Assembly: GCA_947488845.1 (NCBI GenBank)
Contig: CANLBM010000007.1
Coordinates: forward strand, 62,001 to 126,000
Reading direction: 5' to 3'
DNA from: an uncultured Sphingomonadaceae bacterium
Lineage (GTDB): Bacteria; Pseudomonadota; Alphaproteobacteria; Sphingomonadales; Sphingomonadaceae
Length of the DNA: 64,000 bases
Position 1 is the stretch's first letter. Every line of letters starts with the position of its first letter. The position numbers and the translations under genes were made by a program. The notes below the pieces were generated by a model that saw only the letters and a list, made by a program, of their open reading frames with translations, did not search any database and was not told the DNA's origin. Below, piece after piece: positions 34,506-44,809 of this stretch.

Positions 34506-35458
34506 GCAAGACAACAAGACCGATGGGCCTCAGCGAGCTGGAAGAAGCCAAACGGGCGCTGGATGCGCCGCTGTTTGCGGGACTGAGCGGGGACGCCGAT
34601 GTCTCGTTCGAATTTTTCCCGCCCAAATCGGAGAAGATGGAAAAAACATTGTGGGATAGCGTGGTGACGCTGGAGCCGCTCAATCCGCGATTTGTTTCTG
34701 TCACTTATGGAGCCGGCGGCACCACACGCGAACGCACCCATGCTACGGTCGCCAGAATCGCCAAAGAAACCAATATTCCTGCAGCGGCCCATCTGACCTG
34801 CGTCGGCGCAAGCAAAGCGGAAATCGCCGAGGTTGCGAAATCCTATTGGGAGGCGGGCATTCGCCACATAGTCGCTTTGCGCGGCGATCCGCCGGCAGAG
34901 GGAATGGCCTTTGAACCGCATCCGCAAGGCTATGCCAGCGCGGCGGATCTGGTCAAAGGATTGAAAGATATCGCACCATTTGAAATATCGGTGGCGGCCT
35001 ATCCGGAGACCCATCCGGAGGCCGATTGCCCGCAAAGCGATCTCGACAATCTGAAGCGCAAGCTGGACGCCGGCGCGACCCGGGCGATCACGCAATTTTT
35101 CTTCACCGCCGAAGCCTTTTTCCGGTTTCGCGACGCGGCGGCGGCAGCCGGTATCGATGCAGAGCTGGTGCCGGGCATATTGCCTGTGTCGAACGTGGCC
35201 CAGACGCGCAAATTTGCCGGCATGTGCGGCGCGGAAATCCCTCCGTGGATGAATGACCTGTTCGAGGGTCTCGATGACCATCCCGCTGCAAGACAACTGA
35301 TCGCCGCCACGGTGGCTGCGGAATTGTGCCGCAAGCTTTATGCCGGTGGCGTTCGCCAGTTTCATTTTTACACGCTCAACCGGGCCGAGCTGAGCTATGC
35401 CATTTGCCATTTGCTCGGCAAGCGCCCCGGTAGCGGGCAACAGGAGAAAGCAGCATGA
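34502..35458 (+). CDS. metF: 5,10-methylenetetrahydrofolate reductase
   Basis: A 318-residue FAD enzyme. ATG 34502 overlaps the previous stop (ATGA). The TIM-barrel motifs are VSFEFFPPKSEKME (about 34-47, with the catalytic Glu), SVTYGAGGTTRERT, HLTCVG, IVALRGDPP and an ISVAAYPETHPEA stretch. It makes 5-methyl-THF, the methyl donor for the MetH coded directly downstream. About 20 extra residues precede the barrel. The ATGA overlap with metH on the other side marks tight co-translation. Confidence 0.95.
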   Translation: MSKTTRPMGLSELEEAKRALDAPLFAGLSGDADVSFEFFPPKSEKMEKTLWDSVVTLEPLNPRFVSVTYGAGGTTRERTHATVARIAKETNIPAAAHLTCVGASKAEIAEVAKSYWEAGIRHIVALRGDPPAEGMAFEPHPQGYASAADLVKGLKDIAPFEISVAAYPETHPEADCPQSDLDNLKRKLDAGATRAITQFFFTAEAFFRFRDAAAAAGIDAELVPGILPVSNVAQTRKFAGMCGAEIPPWMNDLFEGLDDHPAARQLIAATVAAELCRKLYAGGVRQFHFYTLNRAELSYAICHLLGKRPGSGQQEKAA

Positions 35459-36504
35459 CCGGCGCGCGCGAACAATTGCAGAAACTGGCTGCGGAACGCA
35501 TCCTCGTATTTGATGGCGGCTATGGCACCGCGATCCAGAATTACCGGCTTGGCGAAGAGGATTATCGCGGCAGTCTGGACCTGACCGATGACCAGAAGGG
35601 CAATAATGACCTGCTCAGCCTGACCCGTCCGGATATTATCGAAGCCATTCACACGGCCTATCTCGAAGCGGGCGCCGATATCGTCGAGACCAATACGTTC
35701 AGCTCGACCGAGATCAGCCAGGCCGATTATGGCTGCGAGCATCTTGTTCGCGAACTGAATGTGAAATCGGCAGAAATTGCGCGGGCGGCTTGCGACAAGG
35801 CAGAAGCCAGGGATGGACGCCCCCGCTTTGTCGCCGGATCAATCGGTCCGACCAACAAGACCTTGTCCCTGTCGCCTGACGTCAACGATCCCGGCTTTCG
35901 CGAGATTGACTATGATTTTCTCAAAGGCGTCTACCGCGCGCAATGCGATGCGCTGCTCGAAGGCGGGGTGGACTTTCTGCTGATCGAAACCATATTCGAC
36001 ACGCTCAACGCCAAATGCGCCGGGATGGCGGCGATGGAAGCGGTAGAGGCAAGCGGGCGCGACGTGCCGCTGATGATCTCGATGACGCTGACCGACCTGT
36101 CCGGCCGCAATCTGTCGGGCCATACGGTCGAGGCCTTCTGGCATGCGGTGCGGCATCTGAAACCGCTGACCATCGGTCTCAACTGTTCTTTCGGCGCAGA
36201 CCAGCTGCGCCCGCATCTGGCGATGCTGTCAAAAGAGGCGGACTGCCTGATCATGGCCTACCCCAATGCCGGTCTACCCAATGATCTCGGCGAATATGAC
36301 GAAATGCCGCAAGAAACGGCGGAATTGATCGGTGATTGGCTGAAAGATGGCCTGGTCAATATCGTCGGTGGCTGCTGTGGCACGACGCCGGAGCATATTG
36401 CTGCGATTGCCAGGGCCGTGGCCGATCAGGAACCGCGCAAGATACCGAGCATATCCGTCCACACCCGCCTGTCTGGGCTGGAACCGTTCAATATGGCGGC
36501 ATAG
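35455..36504 (+). CDS. metH: Methionine synthase, homocysteine-binding chain (MetH N-terminal part)
   Basis: A 349-residue protein equal to the first domain of cobalamin-dependent methionine synthase. It shows the start [21 protein letters not shown], and the three zinc cysteines: [11 protein letters not shown] (about 241-251) and [11 protein letters not shown] (about 304-314). It activates homocysteine. In E. coli this is fused to the remaining domains in a 1227-residue chain; here the rest is coded 72 bp downstream as a separate 876-residue protein. Both parts are intact, so this is a true split, as seen in other Sphingomonadales, not a frameshift. Confidence 0.93.
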   Translation: MTGAREQLQKLAAERILVFDGGYGTAIQNYRLGEEDYRGSLDLTDDQKGNNDLLSLTRPDIIEAIHTAYLEAGADIVETNTFSSTEISQADYGCEHLVRELNVKSAEIARAACDKAEARDGRPRFVAGSIGPTNKTLSLSPDVNDPGFREIDYDFLKGVYRAQCDALLEGGVDFLLIETIFDTLNAKCAGMAAMEAVEASGRDVPLMISMTLTDLSGRNLSGHTVEAFWHAVRHLKPLTIGLNCSFGADQLRPHLAMLSKEADCLIMAYPNAGLPNDLGEYDEMPQETAELIGDWLKDGLVNIVGGCCGTTPEHIAAIARAVADQEPRKIPSISVHTRLSGLEPFNMAA

Positions 36505-36576
36505 ACGCCCGGCACCCGCAGCGCAGCGGACCGAACAGACTGTTAATTGCTTCCCGGCTTGGGGCGAGACCAACGG

Positions 36577-39207
36577 ATGACATCACGAATTATGAACCAA
36601 CCCTCTTCCACCAATTTCGTCAATATCGGCGAACGCACCAATGTTACCGGCTCTGCCCGCTTCAAGAAGCTGATCCTCAACGACGATTATGAAGCCGCGG
36701 TCGAGGTCGCGCGCCAGCAGGTCGAGAATGGCGCGCAGGTGATCGATATCAACATGGACGAAGGCCTGCTCGACGCGCATCACGCGATGACCACCTTTCT
36801 CAAGCTGATCTCCGCCGAACCCGATATCGCGCGGGTGCCGGTGATGATCGACAGCAGCAAATGGTCGGTGATCGAGGCAGGCCTGAAATGCGTCTCCGGC
36901 AAACCAATCGTCAACAGCATCTCGATGAAGGAAGGCGAGGAAGAGTTTCTCAGCCACGCGCGCAAATGCATGGCTTATGGCGCCGCCGTCGTGGTCATGG
37001 CGTTTGATGAGACCGGACAGGCCGACACCAAAGACCGCAAGATCGAGATTTGCGAGCGCGCCTACAAGCTGCTCACCGGGATCGGCTTTCCGCCGGAAGA
37101 TATTATCTTCGATCCCAATGTCTTTGCCATTGCCACCGGGATCGACGAACATCGCCGCTACGGACTGGATTTTATCGAGGCGACCCGGGAAATCAGGAAA
37201 CGCTGCCCGCATGTCCATATTTCCGGCGGCCTGTCCAACCTGTCCTTCAGCTTCCGCGGCAACGAACCGGTGCGCAAGGCAATGCACAGCGTATTTCTCT
37301 ACCACGCCATTCCCGCGGGCATGGACATGGCGATCGTTAACGCCGGCCAGCTGGATATTTATGACGATATTGATCCGGAACTGCGCGAGCTGTGCGAAGA
37401 TGTGATATTCGACCGCCGCGACGATGCGACCGACCGGCTGATCACTTTGGCCGAGAAATTCCGCGGCACCGACGAAGTCGCGGAAAAGGCAGCGGCGGAA
37501 TGGCGCGGCTATGAAGTGCACAAGCGGCTCGAGCATGCGCTGGTTAAGGGCATCGACGCGCATATCATCGAAGATACCGAGGAGATGCGGCTGGCCGTCA
37601 AGGCACGCGAAGGCCGACCGATCGAAGTGATCGAGGGACCGCTGATGGACGGCATGAATGTCGTCGGCGACCTGTTCGGGTCGGGCAAGATGTTCCTGCC
37701 GCAAGTGGTCAAATCCGCCCGCGTCATGAAAAAGGCCGTCGCCCATCTCTTCCCCTATATCGAGGCGGAGAAGGACGAAAATGCCAAGGGCAAGGGCAAG
37801 ATCATCATGGCCACGGTCAAGGGCGATGTGCACGATATCGGCAAGAATATCGTCGGCGTCGTGCTGCAATGCAACGGCTTTGAAGTCATTGATCTCGGCG
37901 TGATGGTCGCCTGGACCGACATATTGAAGGCCGCCAATGAAAATGACGCGGATATTATCGGCCTGTCCGGGCTGATCACCCCGTCGCTCGACGAGATGGT
38001 GACGGTGGCGGAAGAAATGGAGCGGGCGAAAATGACGATGCCGCTGCTGATCGGCGGTGCGACCACGTCCAAAACCCATACCGCGCTGCGCATCGAACCC
38101 GCCTACAGCGGCCCGACCATCTATGTGCTCGATGCCAGCCGCGCTGTCGGCGTCGCGTCGCAACTGGTCAGCGACACGCAGGCGGAAGGCTTTATCGCAA
38201 AAACCCGGGAAGATTACGAGCAGGTCCGGATTGCCCGCGCTGGCAAGACCGGGAAAAAGCTGGCGACGCTCGACCAGGCGCGCGCCAATGCCGCCGTGGT
38301 CGACATGAGCCTCAAGGCTCCGGCTCCGGCCAAGCCGGGATTGCACGTCTATGAGGACTGGGACCTCGCCGAACTGCGCGACTATATCGACTGGACGCCC
38401 TTTTTCCGCGCTTGGGAACTGGCCGGCAATTATCCCGCCATCCTGACCGATAAAATAGTAGGCGAGAGCGCGACCGACCTGTTTCGCGATGCGCAGGCGA
38501 TGCTCGACCAGATCATCGACGAAAAATGGCTGACCGCCAAGGGCGTGGCCGGACTTTGGCGGGCGCGACGGGAGAATGATGATATTCTCGTTTCGCCGGA
38601 CAACGCAGAATATAGCTTGCCCATGCTGCGGCAGCAGGTGGTCAAGCGCGGCGGCAAGGCGAATAATTGTCTGGCCGACTTCATCGATACCGAGGACGAC
38701 TGGATTGGCGGTTTCGCGGTTACCGCCGGTCACGGTATCGACGAGCATGTCCAGCGCTTCGAAATGGACAAGGATGACTATAACAGCATCCTGCTCAAGG
38801 CCCTTGCCGACCGGTTTGCAGAAGCGTTCGCCGAACGCATGCACGAACATGTCCGCAAGGATCTGTGGGGCTATGCTGCCGACGAGAATTTGAACAACCA
38901 GGATCTGATCCGCGAAAAATATCAGGGCATCCGCCCTGCCCCGGGCTATCCGGCCTGTCCCGACCATAGTCTCAAGCCGATCCTGTTCGACATGCTGGAC
39001 GCGACGGCCAACACCGGTATCGAACTGACCAGCGGCTTCGCGATGACGCCGACCGCTGCGGTTTCGGGCTTCTATTTCGCCCACCCGCAGGCCGACTATT
39101 TCGGGGTCGCGCGGATCAGCGAAGACCAGGTCGAGGAATATGCCACGAGACGCGGCGTGTCTGTCGAACAGGCACGGCAATGGTTGCGGCCAAATCTGAA
39201 CGAATAG
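36577..39207 (+). CDS. metH: Methionine synthase, folate/cobalamin/activation chain (MetH C-terminal part)
   Basis: An 876-residue protein (ATG 36577; GGGGCGAG lies eight bases upstream; ATG 36592 is possible). Domains in order: folate-binding barrel ([16 protein letters not shown] at about 7-22), helical cap, cobalamin-binding Rossmann domain with [18 protein letters not shown] (DxHxxG, about 415-432), and the SAM-binding reactivation domain ([23 protein letters not shown], then [18 protein letters not shown]). It moves methyl from 5-methyl-THF via cobalamin to homocysteine held by the partner chain. The two chains total 1225 residues, the size of a full MetH. Confidence 0.95.
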   Translation: MTSRIMNQPSSTNFVNIGERTNVTGSARFKKLILNDDYEAAVEVARQQVENGAQVIDINMDEGLLDAHHAMTTFLKLISAEPDIARVPVMIDSSKWSVIEAGLKCVSGKPIVNSISMKEGEEEFLSHARKCMAYGAAVVVMAFDETGQADTKDRKIEICERAYKLLTGIGFPPEDIIFDPNVFAIATGIDEHRRYGLDFIEATREIRKRCPHVHISGGLSNLSFSFRGNEPVRKAMHSVFLYHAIPAGMDMAIVNAGQLDIYDDIDPELRELCEDVIFDRRDDATDRLITLAEKFRGTDEVAEKAAAEWRGYEVHKRLEHALVKGIDAHIIEDTEEMRLAVKAREGRPIEVIEGPLMDGMNVVGDLFGSGKMFLPQVVKSARVMKKAVAHLFPYIEAEKDENAKGKGKIIMATVKGDVHDIGKNIVGVVLQCNGFEVIDLGVMVAWTDILKAANENDADIIGLSGLITPSLDEMVTVAEEMERAKMTMPLLIGGATTSKTHTALRIEPAYSGPTIYVLDASRAVGVASQLVSDTQAEGFIAKTREDYEQVRIARAGKTGKKLATLDQARANAAVVDMSLKAPAPAKPGLHVYEDWDLAELRDYIDWTPFFRAWELAGNYPAILTDKIVGESATDLFRDAQAMLDQIIDEKWLTAKGVAGLWRARRENDDILVSPDNAEYSLPMLRQQVVKRGGKANNCLADFIDTEDDWIGGFAVTAGHGIDEHVQRFEMDKDDYNSILLKALADRFAEAFAERMHEHVRKDLWGYAADENLNNQDLIREKYQGIRPAPGYPACPDHSLKPILFDMLDATANTGIELTSGFAMTPTAAVSGFYFAHPQADYFGVARISEDQVEEYATRRGVSVEQARQWLRPNLNE

Positions 39208-39339
39208 TCCACCGGATTAGCCGGTTAACCTTTGTCGCTCAGCCTGAATTCATTTGGGACGGCCTAAGCATAGCTATTGTTTGCCGTTGCGGCAGACGAT
39301 AATGAGACTGCCCTATTCTTCCGATTCAGGATGGCCGAA

Positions 39340-40284
39340 ATGAACTTCAAGACCCCTTTGATTGCCGCCGCAATATTCGCCACGCTTGCCGGAACCACTG
39401 CACAGGCGCAGCGCGTCGCTCCCTTTACGGTCATGGAAACCGGCCAGACCTATCAAAAACTGGCCGACGCGGTTGCAGCCGTTGGCGGCAATAACGCGAC
39501 CATCGTCATCGCGCCGGGCGCCTATGGCGATTGTGCGGTGCAGACAGCCGGCCGGATCACCTACAAGGCGTCGATCCCGGGCCAGACCATATTGGACGGC
39601 GGTGTCTGCGAGGGCAAAGCCTCTCTGGTCCTGCGGGGCAAGGCAGCAACTATCGACGGTATTATTTTCCAGAACCAGCGCGTTCCCGATGGCAACGGAG
39701 CCGGCATCCGGATCGAACGCGGCGACCTCTATGTCTACAACGCCATGTTCCGCAACGCCGAAGAGGGCATTTTGAGCGCCGATGATCCGAGCGCCGAGAT
39801 TGTCATCGACCGGTCCACCTTCCAGCGGCTGGGACGCTGCGATCGCGGCCTGTCCTGCGCGCACAGCATCTATATCGGTGATTTCGGATCGCTGAAGGTG
39901 ACCAACAGCCGGTTCGAAAAAGGCAATGGCGGACATTATGTCAAAAGCCGTGCCCCCCGGGCGACGATCACCAACAACAGTTTTGACGACACACAGGGCC
40001 GCGCCACAAATTACATGATCGACCTGCCGGCCGGCGCGACCGGTGTGATCAGCGGCAATGTCTTTGTGCAGGGCCAGAACAAGGAAAACTGGAGCGCCTT
40101 CATCGCCATAGCGGCCGAAGACAGGGACCATAGTTCAGCGGGACTGAATATTCATTCGAACAACGCGTCCCTGGCCAAGGGCGTAAAACGGAACACCTGG
40201 TTCGTCGCCGACTGGAGCGGCGACGAATTGCGGATCGCCAACAACAGTCTCGGACAAGGCCTGACCCGCTACCAGCGACGCTAG
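39340..40284 (+). CDS. Secreted right-handed beta-helix protein
   Basis: About 314 residues from ATG 39340 (ATG 39331 is also in frame) with a clean signal peptide (1-23, TAQAQ). The mature chain has pectate-lyase-like beta-helix coils: repeated short strands with Asn ladders such as GIIFQNQR, LYVYNAMFRNAEEGIL, VIDRSTFQRLG, LKVTNSRFEKGN, ATITNNSFDDTQG and ISGNVFVQG. Four cysteines could form disulfides. No pectate lyase calcium-site residues were recognised, so polysaccharide binding or cleavage is only a guess. It converges with the phosphatase gene. Confidence 0.78.
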   Translation: MNFKTPLIAAAIFATLAGTTAQAQRVAPFTVMETGQTYQKLADAVAAVGGNNATIVIAPGAYGDCAVQTAGRITYKASIPGQTILDGGVCEGKASLVLRGKAATIDGIIFQNQRVPDGNGAGIRIERGDLYVYNAMFRNAEEGILSADDPSAEIVIDRSTFQRLGRCDRGLSCAHSIYIGDFGSLKVTNSRFEKGNGGHYVKSRAPRATITNNSFDDTQGRATNYMIDLPAGATGVISGNVFVQGQNKENWSAFIAIAAEDRDHSSAGLNIHSNNASLAKGVKRNTWFVADWSGDELRIANNSLGQGLTRYQRR

Positions 40285-40303
40285 AGTCTCGCCGCCATCC
40301 GGT

Positions 40304-41977
40304 TCATTCGCAGCTGTTTGCAGGACCTCCGTCGATATCCAGACATTGTCCGTCTGTCTGATCCGCAGTAATTTCCACGCCGATCAGCGCGCCCAGAGTC
40401 GGCGCGATATCAACGGTCATCACCGACAGCGGCTGCTCGAAATGCTGCATGCCCTCGCGCCAGAACAGAATCGGCACGCGGCGATCATAATCCCACGGGC
40501 TGCCGTGGGTTGCTACATAGCCGCGCTGGGTTGAGGCGATCGGAGTGATACCTTTTTTGAGCAATACGACAAAATCGCCGGACCGATCGGGGTTGAAAGA
40601 TGCGCGTGCACGCTGGGCCAGGGTCCATTCTTCGGGCGATCCGCGGGGGACATCGATCGACACAATCTCGTCATGTTCCAGCACCATTTCGACCTGTGCA
40701 TGGGCGGCGATCAGCGCGATGGCGCTATCCTTCACCTGTTTCCGCTGTTTTTCTGACAAGACCTGACTGACATAATAGTCGCCAATGGGCCCGTCTGCAT
40801 AGAGCACGGGCTTGTCACCCGGAATGTTCAGCCCCGCTGCAATCTTCTTGCCGATCATCTTTGCATTGAGGTCGGGATCGATACGCCGGGCTGTCGGCAC
40901 GCCCTGCAGGCTCATCCGTTCCGGCAGGTCCAGACCGCCATGATCGGCCGTGAGCATCACGACATAGTCGATGTCTTGCCCGTCCAATATGTCGAAAAAA
41001 TCACCAAGGGACCGGTCCAGTTCACCCATCTGGATGCACATTTCGAGGCCCTCGGTGCCAAAGGCGTGACCGATATAGTCGGTGGCGGACAGTCCGACAG
41101 ATATCACATCTGTAACGTCGCCCTGCCCCAGCTTCATTTCATTGATCACCGCGGTTGCCGCCGCGATTATCGAACGGTCGAAGTCAGGCGAGCCGCGGTA
41201 TATGCTGGCGGCACCATCGGGGCGCTCGAAGGCATAGTCGCCGACAGATTTGCCCTCCCCGTGCATGATCTTCGCGCTGTGCGCGGAACAGCGGGCCGGT
41301 ATCTCGAAAGCCGGACGGGCCTTGTCAATTTTTGCGCCGATGACCTCGTTCAACCTGGCCACCGCTGGCATTATCTTGCGGCCCTTCAGGGTGGAAAATC
41401 CCTTGCCTTGCCACCAGTAGATTTCGTCAACATCCTTGCCGCCCATCATCAGTGCCGCCCGGTCCTTGCCGGCCACCGCAACATTGCGCGATTTCGGCGA
41501 GACTTTCTTGAGCCGCTCGCCCAGCGTCGGGACCAGAAGATGCCATGACGATGCAACATAATCGCCCTGGGTCGCCGCTGTAATATCGCCGAAGCTGGTA
41601 CCGTCGATCCGCTCGTCCTCGGCGCAATAGACGGTCTTGTCGTCGCGCTTGATCGACAAGTCGATCCAGTTGTTGGCGATGATCCCGGCGCGCCCTGAAT
41701 GGACACCGGTCATGATCGTCGAATGGCCGGGACAGGTTTCGGTCGCCGCATGGGACTGATAGCCGGACGGAAAAACCACACCATCTGCCAGCCGTTTCAG
41801 ACCGCCGGTGAAACTGCTGCGATATTCGGCGAACAGATCGGCGGAGAACTGGTCGACCGAAATGGCTACCACCAGCTTTGGACTGGCTTCATCTGCTGCT
41901 ATATGATCTTCGGCATTTGCGGCGCCGGAAAATGTGATAAGCGTGGCAAGAGCTGTAACAATGATCGATTTTTGCAC
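40304..41977 (-). CDS. PhoK-like secreted alkaline phosphatase
   Basis: A 557-residue protein with a GTG start (GAGGA six bases upstream) and a signal peptide (1-22). The nucleophile Thr lies in SHAATETCPGHSTIMTG (about 75-91), with VAISVDQFSADLF as the first metal ligand strand (Asp), TDYIGHAFG and LTADHGG as further metal sites, and VATHGSPWDYDRRVPILFW near the end. Length and motifs match the PhoK alkaline phosphatase described in Sphingomonas, of the nucleotide pyrophosphatase/phosphodiesterase superfamily, not PhoA. It would free phosphate from organic esters in the periplasm or outside. Confidence 0.88.
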   Translation of the reverse strand: MQKSIIVTALATLITFSGAANAEDHIAADEASPKLVVAISVDQFSADLFAEYRSSFTGGLKRLADGVVFPSGYQSHAATETCPGHSTIMTGVHSGRAGIIANNWIDLSIKRDDKTVYCAEDERIDGTSFGDITAATQGDYVASSWHLLVPTLGERLKKVSPKSRNVAVAGKDRAALMMGGKDVDEIYWWQGKGFSTLKGRKIMPAVARLNEVIGAKIDKARPAFEIPARCSAHSAKIMHGEGKSVGDYAFERPDGAASIYRGSPDFDRSIIAAATAVINEMKLGQGDVTDVISVGLSATDYIGHAFGTEGLEMCIQMGELDRSLGDFFDILDGQDIDYVVMLTADHGGLDLPERMSLQGVPTARRIDPDLNAKMIGKKIAAGLNIPGDKPVLYADGPIGDYYVSQVLSEKQRKQVKDSAIALIAAHAQVEMVLEHDEIVSIDVPRGSPEEWTLAQRARASFNPDRSGDFVVLLKKGITPIASTQRGYVATHGSPWDYDRRVPILFWREGMQHFEQPLSVMTVDIAPTLGALIGVEITADQTDGQCLDIDGGPANSCE

Positions 41978-42061
41978 GAATGGTCCTCACTGATGAAAGC
42001 GGCTATGATATGCTGTCTAGCGATAGCCTAAATGCGATTAAACAGGAAATGGTGAGTTTTG

Positions 42062-44152
42062 ATGACATTTGATTTTCGCATCTTCTCGGTGATGCTGGCC
42101 TTTGCGGCGCTGATATTTGCGCCCGCGGTCGAGGCACAGAACCGGCTGGGCAATAGCGAATTGAATGTACCCGCTACCATGATCGCCGAATCGCAGAAGG
42201 TGAAGGCAGGCCAGAACGTGACCCTCGCCTTCGTCATGGAGCCCAAGCCGACCTGGCACGGATATTGGGAAAATCCTGGCGACGCGGGCATCGGCATGAG
42301 CTTTGACTGGACCCTGCCTGCAGGGGTGACCGCGGGCAAAGCCCAGTTTCAGGTCCCTGACAGGCTGCTGATTTCCGGCATCATGAACTATGTCTACAAG
42401 GGCGATTATGCGGTGTTGGTCAATTTGACCCTTTCCGACAGGGTCCAGCCCGGACCATTGCCGATTTCGGTAAAATCGGAATGGCTGTCCTGCACCGACG
42501 AAATCTGCGTGCCCGAGCAGGATGAAATGTCGATTACGTTGCAGGTCGTCGGCAAGGACGCAGAGATCGTGCTCGACAAAAGGTTCAACGGCTTCCGCGC
42601 CGCCCTGCCCCGGCCCCTGGGCAGCGAAGCCAGCTTTGCCGTCACCGACGATCTGTTCCGGCTCTCGATTCCGCTGCCCGCCAGTGTTGCGCTCGATACC
42701 CCCTATTTCTTCATCCACGACGACGGCATCGTCGATTATGCCGCACCGCAAAAGTTCAGCCGCGACGGAGATCGCCTGATCCTCGAGACCCAGGCGCGCG
42801 GGGACGGCCTCGACATGATCAGCGGCGTGCTCAAAATCGGCGATGACATGGGCCTCTCGTTCACCGCGACCAGGGGCGATGTCGCGATGACCGGCGTACC
42901 GCTTCGGGCCGAGAACGGCCCACAGGACCAGAATCTGGCTTCCTTGCTGTTTCTGGCGCTGGGCGGCGCGATAGCCGGTGGCCTGCTGCTCAACCTGATG
43001 CCCTGTGTTTTCCCTATTCTCAGCCTGAAAGCGATCAGTCTCGCCAAGGCGGGCGGCAACGAAGCGGTCGTCCGGCGCGATGCGCTCGCCTATACCGCCG
43101 GTGTCGTGCTGGTTGCGACATTGCTCGGTGCCATCCTGCTCGGCCTGCGCGCCAGCGGTGCGGCGGTTGGCTGGGCATTCCAGCTGCAGGACCCCCGGAT
43201 CATCTTCGTTCTGCTCGCGCTGGTCACCGCTATCGGCTTTAATCTGGCCGGCATGTTCGAACTGCCCAATATCAATTTTGGCAACAAGCTGGCCAAGAAA
43301 GACGGACCGGCCGGATCCTTCTGGACCGGCGCGCTCGCCGCCTTTGTCGCCACGCCCTGCACCGGCCCATTCATGGCAGCCGCTCTCGGCGCGACCATCG
43401 TCCTGCCGCCGATAGCGGCACTGGTGATCTTTGCAGGCCTGGGTGTCGGCCTTGCCTTGCCGTTCCTGCTGATCGCATTCGTGCCGGCGATCCGCAGCCG
43501 ATTGCCCAAGCCGGGGCCCTGGCTGGAGGGTTTCCGCAAAGCGATGGCGATACCTATGTTTCTCACCAGCATCGGCCTGATCTGGTTGCTCGGCCGTCAG
43601 ATCGGTACCGATGCGCTGGGCCTGTCACTGATCTTCCTGCTGCTGGTCGCCCTGATCCTGTGGTGGTTTGGCGGCGCGCAGATGAAGGGTTCGTCCCGCG
43701 GAGCACTGACCAGCGCGGCAATGGTCGCCGCAATATTGGGCGGCATCATAGCCTTGCCCGGCGAAGCGGCGATGGACAGCCGGAAACTGGCAAGCAATTC
43801 TGCGGCTACCCTGCCAAGCGAACCGTTTAGCGAGGCGCGCCTTTCCGAATTGCGCGCATCCGATCAACCGGTATTCGCCTATTTCACAGCCGACTGGTGC
43901 ATTACCTGCAAAGCCAACGAGGCCGCCGCAATCCAGCGGACCGAGACCGCTGATGCCTTTGCTGCGGCCCAAGTCGCTGTCCTGATGGGCGACTGGACCC
44001 GCCCCGACCCGGTGATCAGCCAGTTTCTCGAAAAACACGGTCGCGCCGGCGTCCCGCTCTACCTCTATTATGCTCCCGGCCAGGAGCCGGTGATCTTGCC
44101 GCAAATCCTGACGGTGGCGACGCTGACCGAACTGGTGGGCAAGGCGGCGTGA
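42062..44152 (+). CDS. DsbD/ScsB-like thiol-disulfide transport protein
   Basis: A 696-residue protein. A signal peptide (1-25) leads to a DsbD-alpha/ScsB-type periplasmic domain (about 30-290; WHGYWENPGDAG, WLSCTDEICVPEQ with two cysteines). Eight membrane helices follow, with NLMPCVFPILSLK (about 316-328) and FVATPCTGPFM, which hold the two redox cysteines of the core. The C-terminal thioredoxin domain ends the chain with DWCITCKANE (WCxxC). It carries electrons from cytoplasmic thioredoxin to periplasmic proteins. The redoxin gene 42 bp downstream is a plausible electron acceptor. Confidence 0.9.
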   Translation: MTFDFRIFSVMLAFAALIFAPAVEAQNRLGNSELNVPATMIAESQKVKAGQNVTLAFVMEPKPTWHGYWENPGDAGIGMSFDWTLPAGVTAGKAQFQVPDRLLISGIMNYVYKGDYAVLVNLTLSDRVQPGPLPISVKSEWLSCTDEICVPEQDEMSITLQVVGKDAEIVLDKRFNGFRAALPRPLGSEASFAVTDDLFRLSIPLPASVALDTPYFFIHDDGIVDYAAPQKFSRDGDRLILETQARGDGLDMISGVLKIGDDMGLSFTATRGDVAMTGVPLRAENGPQDQNLASLLFLALGGAIAGGLLLNLMPCVFPILSLKAISLAKAGGNEAVVRRDALAYTAGVVLVATLLGAILLGLRASGAAVGWAFQLQDPRIIFVLLALVTAIGFNLAGMFELPNINFGNKLAKKDGPAGSFWTGALAAFVATPCTGPFMAAALGATIVLPPIAALVIFAGLGVGLALPFLLIAFVPAIRSRLPKPGPWLEGFRKAMAIPMFLTSIGLIWLLGRQIGTDALGLSLIFLLLVALILWWFGGAQMKGSSRGALTSAAMVAAILGGIIALPGEAAMDSRKLASNSAATLPSEPFSEARLSELRASDQPVFAYFTADWCITCKANEAAAIQRTETADAFAAAQVAVLMGDWTRPDPVISQFLEKHGRAGVPLYLYYAPGQEPVILPQILTVATLTELVGKAA

Positions 44153-44194
44153 TGTCTGTCAATTGATCAATCCCCCAATGAACGGAGACTATAA

Positions 44195-44809
44195 GTGCGA
44201 AACTTTCCAGCCATAGCAACTGCAACAATCACCGCCATCGCACTGGCCAGCCCGCTGGCGGCCGCCCAGAGAACCGGCGCCACGGCGCAGGATTTCAAGC
44301 TCACCGATGTGAACGGCAAAACTGTCCAGCTTTCAGAATTCCGCGGCAAGACGGTCGTGCTCGAATGGCACAATCCCGGCTGCCCGTTCGTCAGCAAACA
44401 TTATAACAGCGGCAATATGCAGATGACCCAGAAGGCGGCGCGGGCACAGGGTGCGGTCTGGTTGACGATCAACAGCGGCGCCAAGGGCAAACAGGGCCAT
44501 ATGACCGGCGCGGAAGCCAAAGCCCTGATCGCCAAACAGAATATCCAGTCGAACAATTATCTGTTCGATACCAAAGGCCTGGTCGGCAAGGCTTATGGCG
44601 CCAAGACGACCCCCCATATGTATATCATCGATGCTGCGGGAACATTGGTCTATCAGGGCGGGATCGACGACAAGCCGACCGCCAATCCGGCCGATATCAA
44701 GATTGCGCGCAATCATGTCCTCGAGGCGCTGGGCGAGATCAAATCCGGAAACAAGGTCAGCGTCGCCCATTCGCGACCCTATGGCTGCTCGGTCAAATAC
44801 GCATCATGA
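44195..44809 (+). CDS. Secreted redoxin (AhpC/TSA-type thioredoxin fold)
   Basis: A 204-residue protein with a GTG start (GGAG seven bases upstream) and a signal peptide (1-24). The thioredoxin fold shows FKLTDVNGKTVQLSEFRGK and the active-site region NPGCPFVSKHY (about 65-75), with one peroxiredoxin-type Cys (C-P-F-V-S-K) and no second CxxC cysteine. A later TTPHMYIIDAAGTLVYQGGI holds the cis-Pro loop. A C-terminal Cys (YGCSVKY) could be the resolving residue. It probably works with the DsbD-like protein upstream as a periplasmic reductase or peroxidase. Confidence 0.83.
   Translation: MRNFPAIATATITAIALASPLAAAQRTGATAQDFKLTDVNGKTVQLSEFRGKTVVLEWHNPGCPFVSKHYNSGNMQMTQKAARAQGAVWLTINSGAKGKQGHMTGAEAKALIAKQNIQSNNYLFDTKGLVGKAYGAKTTPHMYIIDAAGTLVYQGGIDDKPTANPADIKIARNHVLEALGEIKSGNKVSVAHSRPYGCSVKYAS

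Noticed and set aside
36583..39180. An 865-codon open frame on the minus strand
   Set aside because: Antisense to the second metH chain with all its motifs; the minus product has no recognisable domain.
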